Assembly (NCBI RefSeq): GCF_019670105.1
Contig: NZ_AP023032.1
Span: 218,501 to 282,500, forward strand
Source of the DNA: Agarivorans albus
Lineage (GTDB): Bacteria; Pseudomonadota; Gammaproteobacteria; Enterobacterales; Celerinatantimonadaceae
Reading direction: 5' to 3'
DNA: 64,000 nt
The notes below the pieces were generated by a model that had not been told where the DNA came from, ran no database searches, and saw nothing but the letters and a program-made list of their open reading frames with translations. The position numbers and the translations under genes are program-made. Shown piece by piece: positions 1-10,269 of this stretch (the stretch's first letter is position 1; each line of letters starts with the position of its first letter).

Positions 1-534
1 CCCTGCTGCGGCCGCTCCAGCGCCAAATGCGTTAGCGCGGTGCAAGAATACGGTTATGGGCTTAGACGATGCAATTTCCTTGCCTGAATCATCAACTAGC
101 TGCACCTGAATTGTATGGGCGCCGCGATCAATGTTGGTGAGCTGGAAGCTACCCATTTTAGTGATTTGCCCCTGTGGCACGCCGTCAAGCACCAATTTGT
201 AGCCCATGCTGTTTAAGGGAAGCGGGGTAGAGCTAGCACTGATTGAGATCTTGCCTTCGTTATCACGAATGGTTTGCTCATGGCTCGGGCTAGTGATGTT
301 CACTTGATACTGAATTGGCTTTTGTTTCTTTTTCAGTGGGGTACGCGGTGTCACAATAGGGCCTTCAGTGGCTGGCGGAGCAACGTCTACCTTGAGTTCA
401 GTGGCACCAACCTGAGGGCGGTCTGAGAAATGCGTTACACCATCCTGATCAACCCATTGGTAAATTTTGTCAGCAGCTTGGGCACCAAAGACTACGCCAC
501 TGATTAATAAAGCTATAGCAAACCATTTGCTCAT
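1..534 (-). CDS. DUF4124-domain periplasmic protein, C-terminus off window
   Basis: The reading frame is open from an ATG at 534 to the window edge (178 codons seen). A good ribosome site (GGAGGAA, 542-547) precedes it. The first about 20 residues are a signal peptide ending near GAQA. A DUF4124 motif follows (IYQWVDQDGVTHFSDRP, about residues 23-39), then a basic linker and a beta-rich region. The molecular function of DUF4124 is unknown. Its place directly downstream of glnA and on the same strand resembles other marine gammaproteobacteria, where such a gene lies between glnA and the ntrBC genes. The start is secure and the 3' end is missing. Confidence 0.85.
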   Translation of the reverse strand, partial: MSKWFAIALLISGVVFGAQAADKIYQWVDQDGVTHFSDRPQVGATELKVDVAPPATEGPIVTPRTPLKKKQKPIQYQVNITSPSHEQTIRDNEGKISISASSTPLPLNSMGYKLVLDGVPQGQITKMGSFQLTNIDRGAHTIQVQLVDDSGKEIASSKPITVFLHRANAFGAGAAAAG

Positions 535-590
535 TAATAATTCCTCCATTCAACTTGCTAAAGGTGGGCAAAAACGTATTGAAAAGCAAT

Positions 591-620
591 AAAAAAACCC
601 GCTTTAAAGCGGGTTTTTTA
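591..620. terminator. Intrinsic terminator behind glnA
   Basis: A perfect hairpin (CCCGCTTTAAAGCGGG, 598-613) is flanked by an A-run and a T-run, so it can work in both directions. It lies between glnA and the DUF4124 gene and should end most glnA transcripts. Confidence 0.85.
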
Positions 621-638
621 AGCCGTGTAACGTTTTGT

Positions 639-2045
639 TTATACGCTGTAGTACAATTCGAACTCAAGTGGGTGAGTTGTCATGTTGATGCGCTCAACGT
701 CAGCAGATTTCAATGCGATGTAAGAATCGATGTAATCGTTGCTGAATACGCCGCCAGCAGTTAAGAATTCACGGTCAGCATCTAGGTTAGCTAGTGCATT
801 TTCAAGTGAAGTTGCCACTTGTGGAATTTCAGCCGCTTCTTCTGCAGGTAGGTCGTATAAATCCTTGTCCATAGCGTCGCCAGGGTGGATTTTGTTTTTG
901 ATTCCGTCAAGGCCAGCCATCAACATTGCAGAGAATGCTAAGTATGGGTTGGCTGTTGGATCCGCAAAACGTACTTCAATACGACGCGCTTTAGGCGATG
1001 GTACTACTGGGATACGAATAGACGCTGAACGGTTACGCGCTGAGTAAGCTAGCATAACTGGCGCTTCGAAGCCTGGTACCAAACGCTTGTAAGAGTTAGT
1101 TGAAGCGTTAGCAAAAGCGTTAATGGCTTTAGCGTGCTTGATGATACCGCCAATGTAGAACAATGCAGTTTCAGATAGGCCGCCGTATAGGTCGCCAGCA
1201 AATAAGTTTTCGCCGTCTTTCCAAATTGATTGGTGAACGTGCATACCGCTACCGTTATCACCAACAACTGGCTTAGGCATGAAGGTTGCTGTTTTACCGT
1301 AAGCGTGAGCTACGTTATGAACAACATACTTAAGAACCTGAGTTTCATCGGCTTTTTCAACGATAGAGTTGAATTTAGTTGCGATTTCGTTCTGACCAGC
1401 TGTTGCTACTTCGTGGTGGTGAGCTTCAACAGTTTGACCCATTTCTTCAAGAACTAGACACATTGCTGAGCGAAGGTCTTGTGAAGAATCAACTGGAGCT
1501 ACTGGGAAGTAACCGCCTTTAACGCCAGGACGGTGACCAGTGTTGCCGTCTTCGAAGTGCTTGTCTGAGTTCCAAGATGCTTCATCAGCATCAATTTTGT
1601 ACATAGAACCTGACATGTCAGTTTTGTATTTAACATCGTCAAACAAGAAGAACTCTGGCTCAGGACCAAAGTATGCTGCATCAGCAATACCAGTAGAACG
1701 CATGTACTCTTCAGCACGCTTAGCTACAGAACGTGGGTCACGGTCGTAACCTTGCATTGTAGAAGGCTCTAGAATGTCACAACGGATGTTTAGTGTAACT
1801 TCTTCAGTGAATGGGTCTAATACAGCAGTAGCTGGATCAGGCATCAATACCATGTCTGATTCGTTAATGCCTTTCCAACCTGAGATTGAAGAGCCATCAA
1901 ACATTTTACCGTCTGAGAAGAAATCTTCGTCAACTTGGTGAGATGGAATAGATACGTGTTGCTCTTTACCTTTAGTATCAGTAAAGCGTAGGTCAACAAA
2001 TTTAACTTCTTGCTCTTTAAGCAAAGCTAAAACTTCTGCAGACAT
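639..2045 (-). CDS. glnA: Glutamine synthetase, type I (GlnA)
   Basis: This is the cytoplasmic dodecameric enzyme that makes glutamine from glutamate, ammonia and ATP. The 468 residues match the usual GSI-beta length (469 in E. coli). The N-terminal beta-grasp segment ([16 protein letters not shown]), the catalytic domain ([31 protein letters not shown]) and the adenylylation loop KDLYDLP with Tyr397 are all present, so control by GlnE is expected. I chose the ATG at 2045, which has CCTCC on the plus strand (2054-2058) as ribosome site. An ATG 24 bases upstream is in frame but would swallow that site. The gene is divergent from typA, as in E. coli, and has its own sigma-54 promoter. Confidence 0.98.
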   Translation of the reverse strand: MSAEVLALLKEQEVKFVDLRFTDTKGKEQHVSIPSHQVDEDFFSDGKMFDGSSISGWKGINESDMVLMPDPATAVLDPFTEEVTLNIRCDILEPSTMQGYDRDPRSVAKRAEEYMRSTGIADAAYFGPEPEFFLFDDVKYKTDMSGSMYKIDADEASWNSDKHFEDGNTGHRPGVKGGYFPVAPVDSSQDLRSAMCLVLEEMGQTVEAHHHEVATAGQNEIATKFNSIVEKADETQVLKYVVHNVAHAYGKTATFMPKPVVGDNGSGMHVHQSIWKDGENLFAGDLYGGLSETALFYIGGIIKHAKAINAFANASTNSYKRLVPGFEAPVMLAYSARNRSASIRIPVVPSPKARRIEVRFADPTANPYLAFSAMLMAGLDGIKNKIHPGDAMDKDLYDLPAEEAAEIPQVATSLENALANLDADREFLTAGGVFSNDYIDSYIALKSADVERINMTTHPLEFELYYSV

Positions 2046-2130
2046 GTTTTTAACCTCCAGTGTCATCAAAATTGATGGTTCAATCGATTTAATAGTTATT
2101 TATACGAATAATCGTGGTTGTGTTGCATCA

Positions 2131-2147
2131 AGCTAAAACTATGCCAA
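2131..2147 (-). promoter_or_regulatory. Sigma-54 promoter of glnA
   Basis: Read on the minus strand the site is TTGGCATAGTTTTAGCT. It has the invariant GG (2145-2144) and GC (2133-2132) exactly ten bases apart, as in -24/-12 promoters. The predicted transcript starts about 75 bases before the glnA start codon. Confidence 0.75.
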
Positions 2148-2197
2148 CACATAAGGTGCTGATTTTAATGGCTAAAAATTGATTAGGCATCAATTTA

Positions 2198-2224
2198 GTG
2201 CAGAGCTTTGCACTTTGTTGGTGC
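2198..2224. promoter_or_regulatory. Two overlapping NtrC-type enhancer sites
   Basis: Two dyads abut: GTGCAGAGCTTTGCAC (2198-2213) and GCACTTTGTTGGTGC (2210-2224). Both resemble the NtrC consensus GCACCA-N3-TGGTGC. They lie about 80-105 bases upstream of the predicted sigma-54 start, the usual enhancer distance for glnA. A further GGTGCA half-site is at 2241-2246. The assignment rests on motif and position. Confidence 0.65.
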
Positions 2225-2386
2225 TATTCTTGTCCATTTTGGTGCAGTGAGTTTTTGGCCTTAGCTATCATACCCTAATTGGGTAGCGGAAAAACCGTGA
2301 TCAACTTAAAACTATGAGAATTTGCCGTTTATATGTACAATGGCGCACTTTTTACTTTTACCTCACAATAAAAAGGGCTGAAAGCC

Positions 2387-4207
2387 GTGCTAGATAAGTT
2401 AAGAAACATCGCCATTATTGCTCACGTAGACCACGGGAAAACTACCCTGGTAGACAAATTACTGCAGCAATCTGGAACCCTACAAACGCGTGGTGATGCT
2501 GAAGAGCGGGTAATGGACTCAAACGATCTTGAAAAAGAACGTGGTATTACCATTTTGGCAAAAAACACGGCGATTGAGTGGAACGATTACCACATCAACA
2601 TCGTAGATACCCCTGGACACGCCGACTTCGGTGGTGAGGTAGAACGTGTTTTATCTATGGTTGACTCTGTATTGTTGTTGGTAGATGCCCAAGAAGGCCC
2701 AATGCCGCAAACCCGTTTTGTTACTCAGAAAGCCTTCGCTCAAGGTTTAAAACCTATTCTGGTAATCAACAAAATCGATAAGCCAGGTGCTCGTCCTGAT
2801 TGGGTAATGGACCAAGTATTTGATTTGTTCGATAACTTAGGTGCTACCGATGACCAGTTAGATTTCCAAGTGGTTTACGCATCAGCGTTAAACGGCTGGG
2901 CTAGCTCAGAAGAAGGCGTAGAAACTGATAACATGGAACCGTTGTTCCAAGCTATCGTTGATAACGTTGCTCCACCTGAAGCGAAAGAAGGCGAAGGTTT
3001 GCAAATGCAAATCTCTCAGCTTGATTACAACTCTTATGTTGGTGTTATTGGTGTTGGACGTGTATCACGCGGCAGTGTTAAACCAAACCAACAAATCACT
3101 GTTGTGGGTGCCGATGGTAAAACCCGTAACGGGAAAGTGGGTCAAGTATTAGGTTACTTAGGCCTAGATCGCCATGAAGTAACCGAAGCTAACGCCGGTG
3201 ACATCATCGCTATTACTGGTTTAGGCGAGTTAAAAATCTCTGACACCATTTGTGATCAAACCAATGTAGAAGCATTGCCTGCCTTGTCAGTGGATGAGCC
3301 TACCGTAACCATGACTTTCCAAGTAAACACTTCTCCGTTTGCTGGTAAAGAAGGTAAGTACGTTACCTCTCGAAACATTCTTGAGCGTTTACAACAAGAG
3401 TTAGTGCATAACGTTGCGCTACGTGTTGAAGAGACTGATGATCCAGATAAGTTCCGTGTTTCTGGTCGTGGTGAGCTACACCTAGGTATTTTGATTGAAA
3501 ACATGCGTCGCGAAGGCTTCGAGCTAGCGGTATCACGCCCAGAAGTAATTCTGCGCACTGTAGATGGGCAGTTAGAAGAACCTTATGAAGTAGTGACTAT
3601 TGATGTTGAAGAAGAGCATCAAGGTAGCATTATGGAGCAGCTTGGTTTGCGTAAAGGCGAGCTAACTGACATGGCGCCAGATGGCAAAGGCCGTATTCGT
3701 ATGGACTTTATGATCCCATCACGTGGTTTGATTGGTTTCCAAACCGAGTTTATGACCTTAACCTCAGGTTCTGGTCTGCTTTACCATACGTTCGATCATT
3801 ACGGTCCACACAAAGGTGGAGTAATTGGTCAGCGTCAAAATGGTGTGCTTATTTCTAATGCAACCGGTAAAGCCTTAACGTACGCCTTGTTTAACCTTCA
3901 AGAGCGTGGCCGTTTGTTTACTCAGCATGCTGATGAAGTTTATGAAGGTCAGGTTGTGGGTATTCACGCTCGTGACAACGACTTAACAGTAAACTGTTTG
4001 AAAGGTAAGCAGCTAACTAACGTTCGTGCATCTGGTACCGATGAAGCGCAAGTACTTACGCCGCCAATCGTAATGACCCTTGAGCAAGCGCTTGAGTTTA
4101 TTGATGACGATGAGTTGGTAGAAGTAACACCAGAGAACATCCGTATTCGTAAACGCCACTTAACTGAGAATGAGCGTAAACGTGCATCTCGCCCGCCTAA
4201 AGCTTAA
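2387..4207 (+). CDS. typA: Ribosome-binding GTPase TypA/BipA
   Basis: TypA is a translational GTPase of the EF-G/LepA superfamily that binds 70S ribosomes and helps 50S assembly and stress growth, notably in the cold. The 606-residue protein starts at a GTG. The next residues ([19 protein letters not shown]) align with the E. coli start. G1 (AHVDHGKT), G3 (DTPGH) and G4 (NKID) are visible, followed by the beta-barrel, two alpha/beta domains and the TypA-specific C-terminal domain ending in a basic tail. It is monocistronic, divergent from glnA, and closed by a terminator 18 bases downstream. The Shine-Dalgarno (about AGGG) is weak. Confidence 0.97.
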   Translation: MLDKLRNIAIIAHVDHGKTTLVDKLLQQSGTLQTRGDAEERVMDSNDLEKERGITILAKNTAIEWNDYHINIVDTPGHADFGGEVERVLSMVDSVLLLVDAQEGPMPQTRFVTQKAFAQGLKPILVINKIDKPGARPDWVMDQVFDLFDNLGATDDQLDFQVVYASALNGWASSEEGVETDNMEPLFQAIVDNVAPPEAKEGEGLQMQISQLDYNSYVGVIGVGRVSRGSVKPNQQITVVGADGKTRNGKVGQVLGYLGLDRHEVTEANAGDIIAITGLGELKISDTICDQTNVEALPALSVDEPTVTMTFQVNTSPFAGKEGKYVTSRNILERLQQELVHNVALRVEETDDPDKFRVSGRGELHLGILIENMRREGFELAVSRPEVILRTVDGQLEEPYEVVTIDVEEEHQGSIMEQLGLRKGELTDMAPDGKGRIRMDFMIPSRGLIGFQTEFMTLTSGSGLLYHTFDHYGPHKGGVIGQRQNGVLISNATGKALTYALFNLQERGRLFTQHADEVYEGQVVGIHARDNDLTVNCLKGKQLTNVRASGTDEAQVLTPPIVMTLEQALEFIDDDELVEVTPENIRIRKRHLTENERKRASRPPKA

Positions 4208-4224
4208 GGTGAACTAAGATTTAT

Positions 4225-4250
4225 AAAGGCAGCCTAGGCTGCCTTTTTTA
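4225..4250 (+). terminator. Intrinsic terminator of typA
   Basis: AAAGGCAGCCTAGGCTGCCTTT is a near-perfect palindrome followed by further T residues. It lies 18 bases after the typA stop. Confidence 0.9.
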
Positions 4251-4273
4251 TTGCATGTTTATACCTGAAGTAA

Positions 4274-5128
4274 CTATCTATTCTGGCTCACAGCATCTAA
4301 CTGATTAGTGCTCGCTAATAGTGCAGGGCTGGGGTTGACCGTTTGTTTTATTAGTTCAAACAAGGGTTGATATAACAGCGGTAAGTGTTCTTGGAAACGT
4401 TCGACCGTAATATGGTAAGCCGCGCGGATGCCATGATAATCGATATTTGGCCCAATTCTGGTCATTTTAATGCCGAACATAGAAAGGCTGCGAGCAAGTT
4501 TGGGCTCAACCATTACGTACGCATGTTTTATTCCGCACTGCTCGGCAACAATTGATGCCGCTAAATACAAGCTCATAGTGATATAGGGAAAAGTTCGCAG
4601 TTCCTTTTGGCTAAATACGCTTAAACCCGCTCCAGCTGGTGCAGCGCCATTTTTGAGATCGATTTTTCGGCGACGAAACTGGGTGTCTAGGGCCACCCGC
4701 GATACTTCACAAATGCTCTCTTTAGCAAAGTTATCGGGGTGTAGCTCTTGATGACTAATCACTGATTGGCCAGTGTCTAGCAAAGGTATGCTTTGCTGCT
4801 TGCTGGGGCTAACCATTCTTAGGCATCCTGCATCTAAGCCGGAGTTAAGGTGCTGAACTCGGCAGTAATGGGAATAACTATCGTAAACATCGCGCTCCAT
4901 TTGCTGGTTATTACTTGGCTCAAACTGAAACTCTTCGCAGTAAACGCGATGCCGTAATTGATAGATTTTGGTTACCTCTTCCTGATTGCTCGCAATACTG
5001 GCTTGAAAGTAACGTTGGTAACGTTGCGCGAGTTCGTCCGCTTGATGCTGTATAGCTAGTTGCTTTACTGACGATGCTGATAATTGCAATTTTCTAGGAG
5101 CAATTGCACTGGGTTGTTGATAACTCAC
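4274..5128 (-). CDS. PEP-CTERM/exosortase-type GNAT acyltransferase
   Basis: The 284-residue protein resembles the putative PEP-CTERM/exosortase-associated acyltransferases, relatives of FeeM N-acyl amino acid synthases and, in fold, of LuxI. The family hallmark LRHRVYCEEFQFEP (about residues 58-71) is followed by a strand with CEVSRVALD, an RRRK stretch, and a GNAT-like core (YITMSLYLAASIVAEQCGIKHAYVMVEPKLARSL). No signal peptide or membrane segment is visible. The likely chemistry is acyl transfer from acyl-ACP or acyl-CoA to an amine; the substrate is unknown. The start is GTG with a weak ribosome site. No exosortase, PEP-CTERM protein or ACP gene is nearby, so it stands alone. Confidence 0.75.
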   Translation of the reverse strand: MSYQQPSAIAPRKLQLSASSVKQLAIQHQADELAQRYQRYFQASIASNQEEVTKIYQLRHRVYCEEFQFEPSNNQQMERDVYDSYSHYCRVQHLNSGLDAGCLRMVSPSKQQSIPLLDTGQSVISHQELHPDNFAKESICEVSRVALDTQFRRRKIDLKNGAAPAGAGLSVFSQKELRTFPYITMSLYLAASIVAEQCGIKHAYVMVEPKLARSLSMFGIKMTRIGPNIDYHGIRAAYHITVERFQEHLPLLYQPLFELIKQTVNPSPALLASTNQLDAVSQNR

Positions 5129-5449
5129 AAGTAAACCTAATTAGTCCCTTAAATGTCTAGCAAGGCTAGTCATTCACCATAGTTACATTATTATCAATTA
5201 GAGTGGTTTTTATGAATTTAGTCACTTTTTATGGATGGTTATTGTCTACAAATGTGTCCTAGCGCATATTTGGTGTTATGAAAGCCTTATTCATTTTATT
5301 GGCATATTGTAGTGCGATTAGCCTTGCTGGGAACTGTGTAACACTTTTAGCTATTCGAGAGGGTTTGGAATAGTGGGGGCGGAAACGAATGCTGGTGCAT
5401 ATTTATGCGTTTTTGAGTTGGTCCGACTAGAGCTTTTGATTGCAGGTTT
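5129..5449. other. Gene-free intergenic region
   Basis: These 321 bases separate two minus-strand genes and are AT-rich. A 31-codon plus-strand frame (ATG at 5278, stop at 5373) encodes a hydrophobic start but has no ribosome site, so I do not call it. No terminator or recognisable operator was seen. The promoter of the acyltransferase gene probably lies at the left part (near 5130-5220). Confidence 0.5.
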
Positions 5450-6898
5450 CTATAACAATGGGCTGAATATATGGATGATATTCTCTAATAGCCGACGGTA
5501 AATTGGCCGTTTTCGCCAAGCGAGTGCATTAATACGTGTACTTTGTTGAAGATAATGCTGCATGATGCGATCTAGATCTTCAGCATAGGATTTGTCATCG
5601 ATAATCGACGTCACCTCAAAGTTTAGCCACAAACTTCGCATGTCTAAGTTTACCGTCCCCACTAGAGCAACTTGTTGGTCTATTAACAGGCTTTTTGTGT
5701 GCAACAAGCCACCGTTAAATTTGTAGATGTTTACCCCGGCATTTAGTAGCTGCTGGTAGAAAGAGTGGCTTGCGTAGCGGACCAAAAATGAATCGTTCCT
5801 AGCGGGTAGGATCAGGTTAACTTCAACGCCTCTGCTAGCCGCGGTAACCAGCGCCATTTGTAAACTTTCGTCAGGCACAAAGTAAGGGCTGGTGAGCACT
5901 ATTTGTTTTTTAGCGAGGTATAGCGAGGTAAGTAGCAGCTGAATAATGTGATCGCCAAAAATACCCGGCCCTGATGGCATTATTTGCATGCGTTGTTGGC
6001 CTACCGAAGCCGTAGTAGAAAGCAAATCAAGCTGTTCGATAAGTGCTTCGCCGGTTTCCATTTCTATGTCGTAGGCAACTACCGCTTGTAGGTTCAAAGC
6101 TGCAGGGCCTTCTACTCTTAGCATGAGATCTATCCACTGTCCGACACCGCGCTGTTGGTTAAAAAAGCGTGGGTCGACTAAGTTCATTGAACCGGTATAA
6201 GCAACCTGTTGGTCTATTGCTGCAATTTTTCGGTGTAGGCGTAAGTCGATACGTTGTAACAACATGCGCACTGGGTTGGCATGCAGTGCTTCTACTACAT
6301 TTACGCCGGCATTCAATAACTGAGATGAAGCACTAGACTTAAGAAATTCACTGGAACCAACCGAATCTACCAGTAAGTAAACACTCACCTTTCGTTGAGC
6401 TGCTTCGGCTAGAGCAGTAAGTAAAGGGTCAAGCAACCCACCTTGCTGAACAATGTAAAACTCCATGTAGATGCTAGATTTTGCTTGCTGTATGTCTTTA
6501 GTGAGCTGGGTTAACGTTTCCAAAGAGTCTTCGAAGTTGGTAAGTTGATTCCCCCCTAGAATTGGCAAACCCAGTAAGCGGCGGGTAAGTTGATTCAGCG
6601 GCTCCGCTACATCGGAACAGGATTGTTTTACTACGTGGGGGGAGCGATTAAACAGGTGAACGCTTTGCTTGTACTTAGTTTCCATTAAGCGAGCACGTTT
6701 GGCTCGCAGCCGCCCTAGGTAACGTTCGCCAAACAGTTGATAACAGATAATACCTACTAGTGGCAGTGCAAATATCAGCAGTAGCCAAGTTAAAGTAATT
6801 CCCACAGGCCGGCGCTTTAGCATTACTTGCAGCGCCACCGCGACAATTAGCAAGGCATAAATGAGCAACCCTAAGTCGGATAAGTAGGTATTCGTCAC
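5450..6898 (-). CDS. cls: Cardiolipin synthase A (phospholipase D family)
   Basis: It joins two phosphatidylglycerol molecules to cardiolipin and glycerol at the inner membrane. The 482 residues fit ClsA (486 in E. coli). Two N-terminal membrane segments (about residues 7-25 and 34-55) are followed by two phospholipase D domains, each with an intact HxKxxxxD motif: HRKIAAID at about 222 and HTKSLLID at about 400, each followed by the usual G-S/T-x-N-x-D stretch. The start is GTG (ACG AAT ACC follows) with only a weak ribosome site. It stands alone, downstream of the SulP gene and separated from it by that gene's terminator. Confidence 0.93.
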   Translation of the reverse strand: MTNTYLSDLGLLIYALLIVAVALQVMLKRRPVGITLTWLLLIFALPLVGIICYQLFGERYLGRLRAKRARLMETKYKQSVHLFNRSPHVVKQSCSDVAEPLNQLTRRLLGLPILGGNQLTNFEDSLETLTQLTKDIQQAKSSIYMEFYIVQQGGLLDPLLTALAEAAQRKVSVYLLVDSVGSSEFLKSSASSQLLNAGVNVVEALHANPVRMLLQRIDLRLHRKIAAIDQQVAYTGSMNLVDPRFFNQQRGVGQWIDLMLRVEGPAALNLQAVVAYDIEMETGEALIEQLDLLSTTASVGQQRMQIMPSGPGIFGDHIIQLLLTSLYLAKKQIVLTSPYFVPDESLQMALVTAASRGVEVNLILPARNDSFLVRYASHSFYQQLLNAGVNIYKFNGGLLHTKSLLIDQQVALVGTVNLDMRSLWLNFEVTSIIDDKSYAEDLDRIMQHYLQQSTRINALAWRKRPIYRRLLENIIHIFSPLL

Positions 6899-6948
6899 CG
6901 TTTGGCCTTTAGATAAAAAACCTATTGATAACTTAGCATGAAGGGCAC

Positions 6949-6982
6949 AAAAAAGCCGCTAACTCAAACGAGTAGCGGCTTT
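6949..6982 (-). terminator. Terminator of the SulP gene
   Basis: AAAGCCGCTA and TAGCGGCTTT form a 10-bp stem (6952-6961 with 6973-6982). On the minus strand a T-run follows. It lies 20 bases beyond the SulP stop codon. Confidence 0.85.
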
Positions 6983-7002
6983 AGATTTAGTTACTGATAG
7001 GC

Positions 7003-8562
7003 TTAGTTGTCGAGGGTGTCGGTGGCCACTTTATAGCTTGGATCTTCTATTAAGTTAACTTCCACCGCGCTTCCTGCCTTAGTTAGCAGTTTACGACACT
7101 CTGGGCTAAGGTGCTTAAGGTGAAGAGTTTTACCGGCTTTTTCGTAACGCTCTGCCAAGGTATCGATGGCTTCAATCGCTGAGTGATCACTTACTCGCGA
7201 CTTGGCAAAATCAATCACTACATCTTTTGGATCGTTAGCTGGATTGAACAGCTCTAAGAAGTTAGCCGTTGAGCCAAAAAACAAGGGGCCATCCAACTCA
7301 TAAACTTTATGGTCGTCATCTACGCTAGTGGTCGTTACGTAAATGTGCTTAGCGTGGTTCCAAGCAAATACCAACGCAGATACGATTACACCAATCACCA
7401 CCGCTACCGCTAAGTCGGTAAATACGGTGACGACAGATACCAGCACAATCACAAAGAAGTCAGCTTTAGGCACTTTATTAATCATGCGCAGGCTGGCCCA
7501 TTCAAAGGTGCCTAACACAACCATAAACATTACACCGACCAAAGCGGCGAGAGGAATCATCTCTATCAGAGAAGAACCAAATAGAATGAAACCCAGTAGT
7601 GCTAGTGCCGCGGTGATGCCCGATAAGCGGCCACGACCACCAGAGCGAATGTTAATCATGCTCTGGCCAATCATTGCACAACCACCCATACCACCAAAGA
7701 AGCCAGTGGTTACGTTAGCCACACCTTGGCCAATACACTCTTTGTTACCGTGTCCACGGGTACCGGTCATTTCATCAACTACGGTTAAGGTTAGTAGTGA
7801 CTCAATTAAGCCGATAGCCGCCAGTACGATGGCATAAGGGAAGATGATTTTCAGTGTTTCTAAGTTGAATGGCACGCTTGGGATAGAGAAGCTTGGTAAA
7901 CCGCCAGCAATAGTTGCGTTAGCGTCACCGGTCATACCGCGTACAAAATCTACCACTGTGCGGGTATCTAAGTTTAATACCTGCACTGCTACGGTAACAC
8001 CCACAATCGCCACCAAAGAAGCAGGGATTGCGCTGGTAAGTTTTGGCAAGAAGTGAATAACTGCCATGGTGATAGCCACCAAGCCTAACATGATCCAAAG
8101 CTGACTGCCTTGCATCCACTCTAGTTCGCCAAAGGCATTGGGCACTTTAAACTGACCAAGCTGAGCCAAGAAAATCACAATAGCCAAGCCGTTTACAAAG
8201 CCTAGCATTACCGGGTGTGGCACCATGCGGATAAACTTACCCAAATGGAAGACCCCAGCTAAGACCTGCAAAATACCCATGAGCACCACAGTGGCAAATA
8301 AATACTCCACACCGTGATCTGCGACTAAGGCCACCATTACTACCGCTAGCGCGCCAGTTGCACCCGAGATCATACCTGGACGGCCACCAATTACAGCGGT
8401 AATTAACCCCACCATAAATGCTGCATATAAACCTACTAAAGGTTCTACGCCGGCAACAAAGGCAAAGGCAACTGCTTCAGGAACTAAAGCTAGCGCAACC
8501 GTTAAACCGGAGAGTAAGTCATTTTTGACTGTTGCTCCCCGAAATTTAGGAAATTCAAACAT
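7003..8562 (-). CDS. SulP-family inorganic anion transporter
   Basis: A 14-helix SulP/SLC26 permease with a C-terminal cytoplasmic STAS domain. The N-terminal signature [19 protein letters not shown], the repeat [12 protein letters not shown] and the second half motif ([15 protein letters not shown]) are clear. The STAS part runs from about residue 410 ([16 protein letters not shown]). Sulfate, bicarbonate, dicarboxylates and chloride are all known substrates of the family, so the substrate stays open. I place the start at ATG 8562 (MFEFPKF), where family members usually begin. An in-frame GTG at 8613 would add 17 residues but has no ribosome site. It is monocistronic with its own terminator. 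Confidence 0.9.
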   Translation of the reverse strand: MFEFPKFRGATVKNDLLSGLTVALALVPEAVAFAFVAGVEPLVGLYAAFMVGLITAVIGGRPGMISGATGALAVVMVALVADHGVEYLFATVVLMGILQVLAGVFHLGKFIRMVPHPVMLGFVNGLAIVIFLAQLGQFKVPNAFGELEWMQGSQLWIMLGLVAITMAVIHFLPKLTSAIPASLVAIVGVTVAVQVLNLDTRTVVDFVRGMTGDANATIAGGLPSFSIPSVPFNLETLKIIFPYAIVLAAIGLIESLLTLTVVDEMTGTRGHGNKECIGQGVANVTTGFFGGMGGCAMIGQSMINIRSGGRGRLSGITAALALLGFILFGSSLIEMIPLAALVGVMFMVVLGTFEWASLRMINKVPKADFFVIVLVSVVTVFTDLAVAVVIGVIVSALVFAWNHAKHIYVTTTSVDDDHKVYELDGPLFFGSTANFLELFNPANDPKDVVIDFAKSRVSDHSAIEAIDTLAERYEKAGKTLHLKHLSPECRKLLTKAGSAVEVNLIEDPSYKVATDTLDN

Positions 8563-8756
8563 GTTCTTAGGATCCAATAAAGAACGAAAGGAAATGGGGC
8601 GGGAGTCTAGCACTTAATGTGATTCAGTTCAAAAAAACATCAGCTTTTGTTCAGCTTTTTTTAGCCAAGTTTGTGGCTTAAGCCCTTGTTAAACTTGAGT
8701 TGCGTCATTAACTAGTTCATCCTTTAGCGAGATAATGCAAAGGAGTGAAATGAATC

Positions 8757-9644
8757 ATGAGCGGGCAGAAAAACACGCCTAATTGGCAAGCGCTTTTCCA
8801 GCAAAGCAAAGCGTTTGCGCTTTTCTTGTTTGAGCGGATAAAACAAGAAAAACTGACCATGATCGCCGGCTCATTAGCTTACGTTACCTTGCTGTCTTTA
8901 GTGCCTTTAGTAGCAGTAACGTTTTCAATTATTAGCGCCTTCCCAGTATTTTCCGGCTTTCAAACCTTAATCGAAGATTTTGTGTTTAGTAACTTTGTAC
9001 CGGCTTCTGGTGAAGTGGTGAAGCAGAGCTTGCGTGGCTTTGTTGAAAACGCATCGAAAATGACAGCAGTAGGTATCGCAGCTTTAGCCGTAGTGGCCTT
9101 AATGCTCATTTCGGCGATTGATAAGAGCCTGAATATGATTTGGCGGGTTGAGGAAAAACGCCGTTGGCGTAGTGCTTTTCCTATGTATTGGATGATTCTA
9201 ACTTTAGGCCCCTTGTTAATGGGCGGCAGCTTGGCGCTAAGTTCTTACATCTTCTCCATGCAACTGTTTGCCGATGAAACATTATTAGGCATATGGAATA
9301 AAATGCTTCGCACGGTGCCGTTGTTATTTTCTGTAGGGGCATTTTGTTTGTTGTATTTGCTGGTGCCAAATAAGCCGATCCGTTTTGTCCATGGTTTAAG
9401 TGGCGCTGTGGTGGCGGCCTTGTTGTTTGAACTGGGTAAACGAGGTTTTGCTTTCTATGTTGCCTCATTCCCTTCCTACCAAGTTATTTATGGTGCTCTC
9501 GCCACCATACCCATTTTATTTGTATGGGTATATGTGAGTTGGATAGTGGTGTTAATTGGCGCCGAAATTACCGCCGCTTTAGGCGAATTTACCGAGGGCC
9601 AACAAGTACAAGATAGCAGTAGTATCATTGAGGAGTCTGAATGA
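8757..9644 (+). CDS. yihY: YihY/BrkB-family inner-membrane protein
   Basis: The 295-residue protein has about six membrane helices and closely follows E. coli Yih[48 protein letters not shown] and the C-terminal [21 protein letters not shown]. The family was once called RNase BN in error; its true function is unknown. AGGAG (8741-8745) precedes the ATG. Another ATG at 8750 is out of frame and gives only a ten-codon peptide. The stop overlaps the dtd start by ATGA, so both are co-transcribed, as in E. coli. Confidence 0.93.
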   Translation: MSGQKNTPNWQALFQQSKAFALFLFERIKQEKLTMIAGSLAYVTLLSLVPLVAVTFSIISAFPVFSGFQTLIEDFVFSNFVPASGEVVKQSLRGFVENASKMTAVGIAALAVVALMLISAIDKSLNMIWRVEEKRRWRSAFPMYWMILTLGPLLMGGSLALSSYIFSMQLFADETLLGIWNKMLRTVPLLFSVGAFCLLYLLVPNKPIRFVHGLSGAVVAALLFELGKRGFAFYVASFPSYQVIYGALATIPILFVWVYVSWIVVLIGAEITAALGEFTEGQQVQDSSSIIEESE

Positions 9645-10078
9645 TTGCGTTGATTCAACGGGTGACACAAGCCAGCGTGTGTGTGGCTGATCAAACTATT
9701 GGTGAAATAGGACCTGGCTTATTAGTGTTGTTGGGTGTTGAGCAAGGTGATGACCAAGCAAAGGCCACCAAGCTTTGTGAAAAAGTAATTAAATACCGTA
9801 TTTTTGCTGACCAACAAGGCAAAACCAATCTTAACGTGCAGCAAGCGGGTGGCAGCTTATTGGTGGTATCTCAGTTCACTTTGGTGGCTGACACCGACAA
9901 AGGTTTACGCCCAGGCTTCTCTAAAGGCGCCAGTCCCGAGCAGGCCAATCACCTTTATGAATACTTTGTTAGCGCTTGTCGTGACCGCGGAATGCCTACT
10001 GAAACAGGTGAATTTGCTGCCGATATGCAGGTATCTTTGGTCAATGATGGGCCTATGACTTTTTGGCTGCAGGTTTAA
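9641..10078 (+). CDS. dtd: D-aminoacyl-tRNA deacylase
   Basis: Dtd removes D-amino acids (and glycine from tRNA-Ala) that were wrongly attached to tRNA. The 145 residues match the E. coli enzyme in length. The two active-site motifs of the family are present: SQFTL (about residues 77-81) and the NxGPxT-type loop NDGPMT near the C-terminus. It begins inside the yihY stop (ATGA overlap), so it is translationally coupled. In E. coli yiiD comes next; here the carbohydrate locus begins instead. Confidence 0.97.
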   Translation: MIALIQRVTQASVCVADQTIGEIGPGLLVLLGVEQGDDQAKATKLCEKVIKYRIFADQQGKTNLNVQQAGGSLLVVSQFTLVADTDKGLRPGFSKGASPEQANHLYEYFVSACRDRGMPTETGEFAADMQVSLVNDGPMTFWLQV

Positions 10079-10143
10079 TTTTCATCAATAAAATCGAAAC
10101 TTTGCGGCGGCTCACATATCAGATTTGCTGCCTAGAAAGGCAA

Positions 10144-10190
10144 TTGACACAAATGACTTTAATCGGTCATATTAAGAGAAAGCGCTTTCA
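10144..10190 (+). promoter_or_regulatory. LacI-gene promoter with operator at the start site
   Basis: TTGACA (10144-10149) and CATATT (10168-10173) are 18 bases apart. The predicted start falls inside the palindrome AGAAAGCGCTTTCA (10177-10190), a typical LacI/GalR-family operator with central CG. This arrangement predicts that the LacI-type protein represses its own gene. Confidence 0.65.
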
Positions 10191-10232
10191 CGAGTAAACT
10201 TAAAATCTGACTGTGCCCAGAAAGGTTTTGTG

Positions 10233-10246
10233 TGAGAGCGCTTACA
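10233..10246 (+). promoter_or_regulatory. Second LacI-type operator before the regulator gene
   Basis: TGAGAGCGCTTACA is an imperfect dyad with the same CG centre, 56 bases (centre to centre) after the first operator. Pairs of operators can support looping by a LacI-family tetramer or cooperative binding. Confidence 0.55.
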
Positions 10247-10269
10247 AATACAGAGAGGCTATAGTAATA

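Noticed and set aside
5278-5373. 31-codon plus-strand frame with hydrophobic start
   Set aside because: No ribosome site and no sign of conservation can be seen; kept only as a remark.
7343-7837. 164-codon plus-strand frame opposite the SulP gene
   Set aside because: It is low-complexity and lies wholly antisense to a clear transporter gene.
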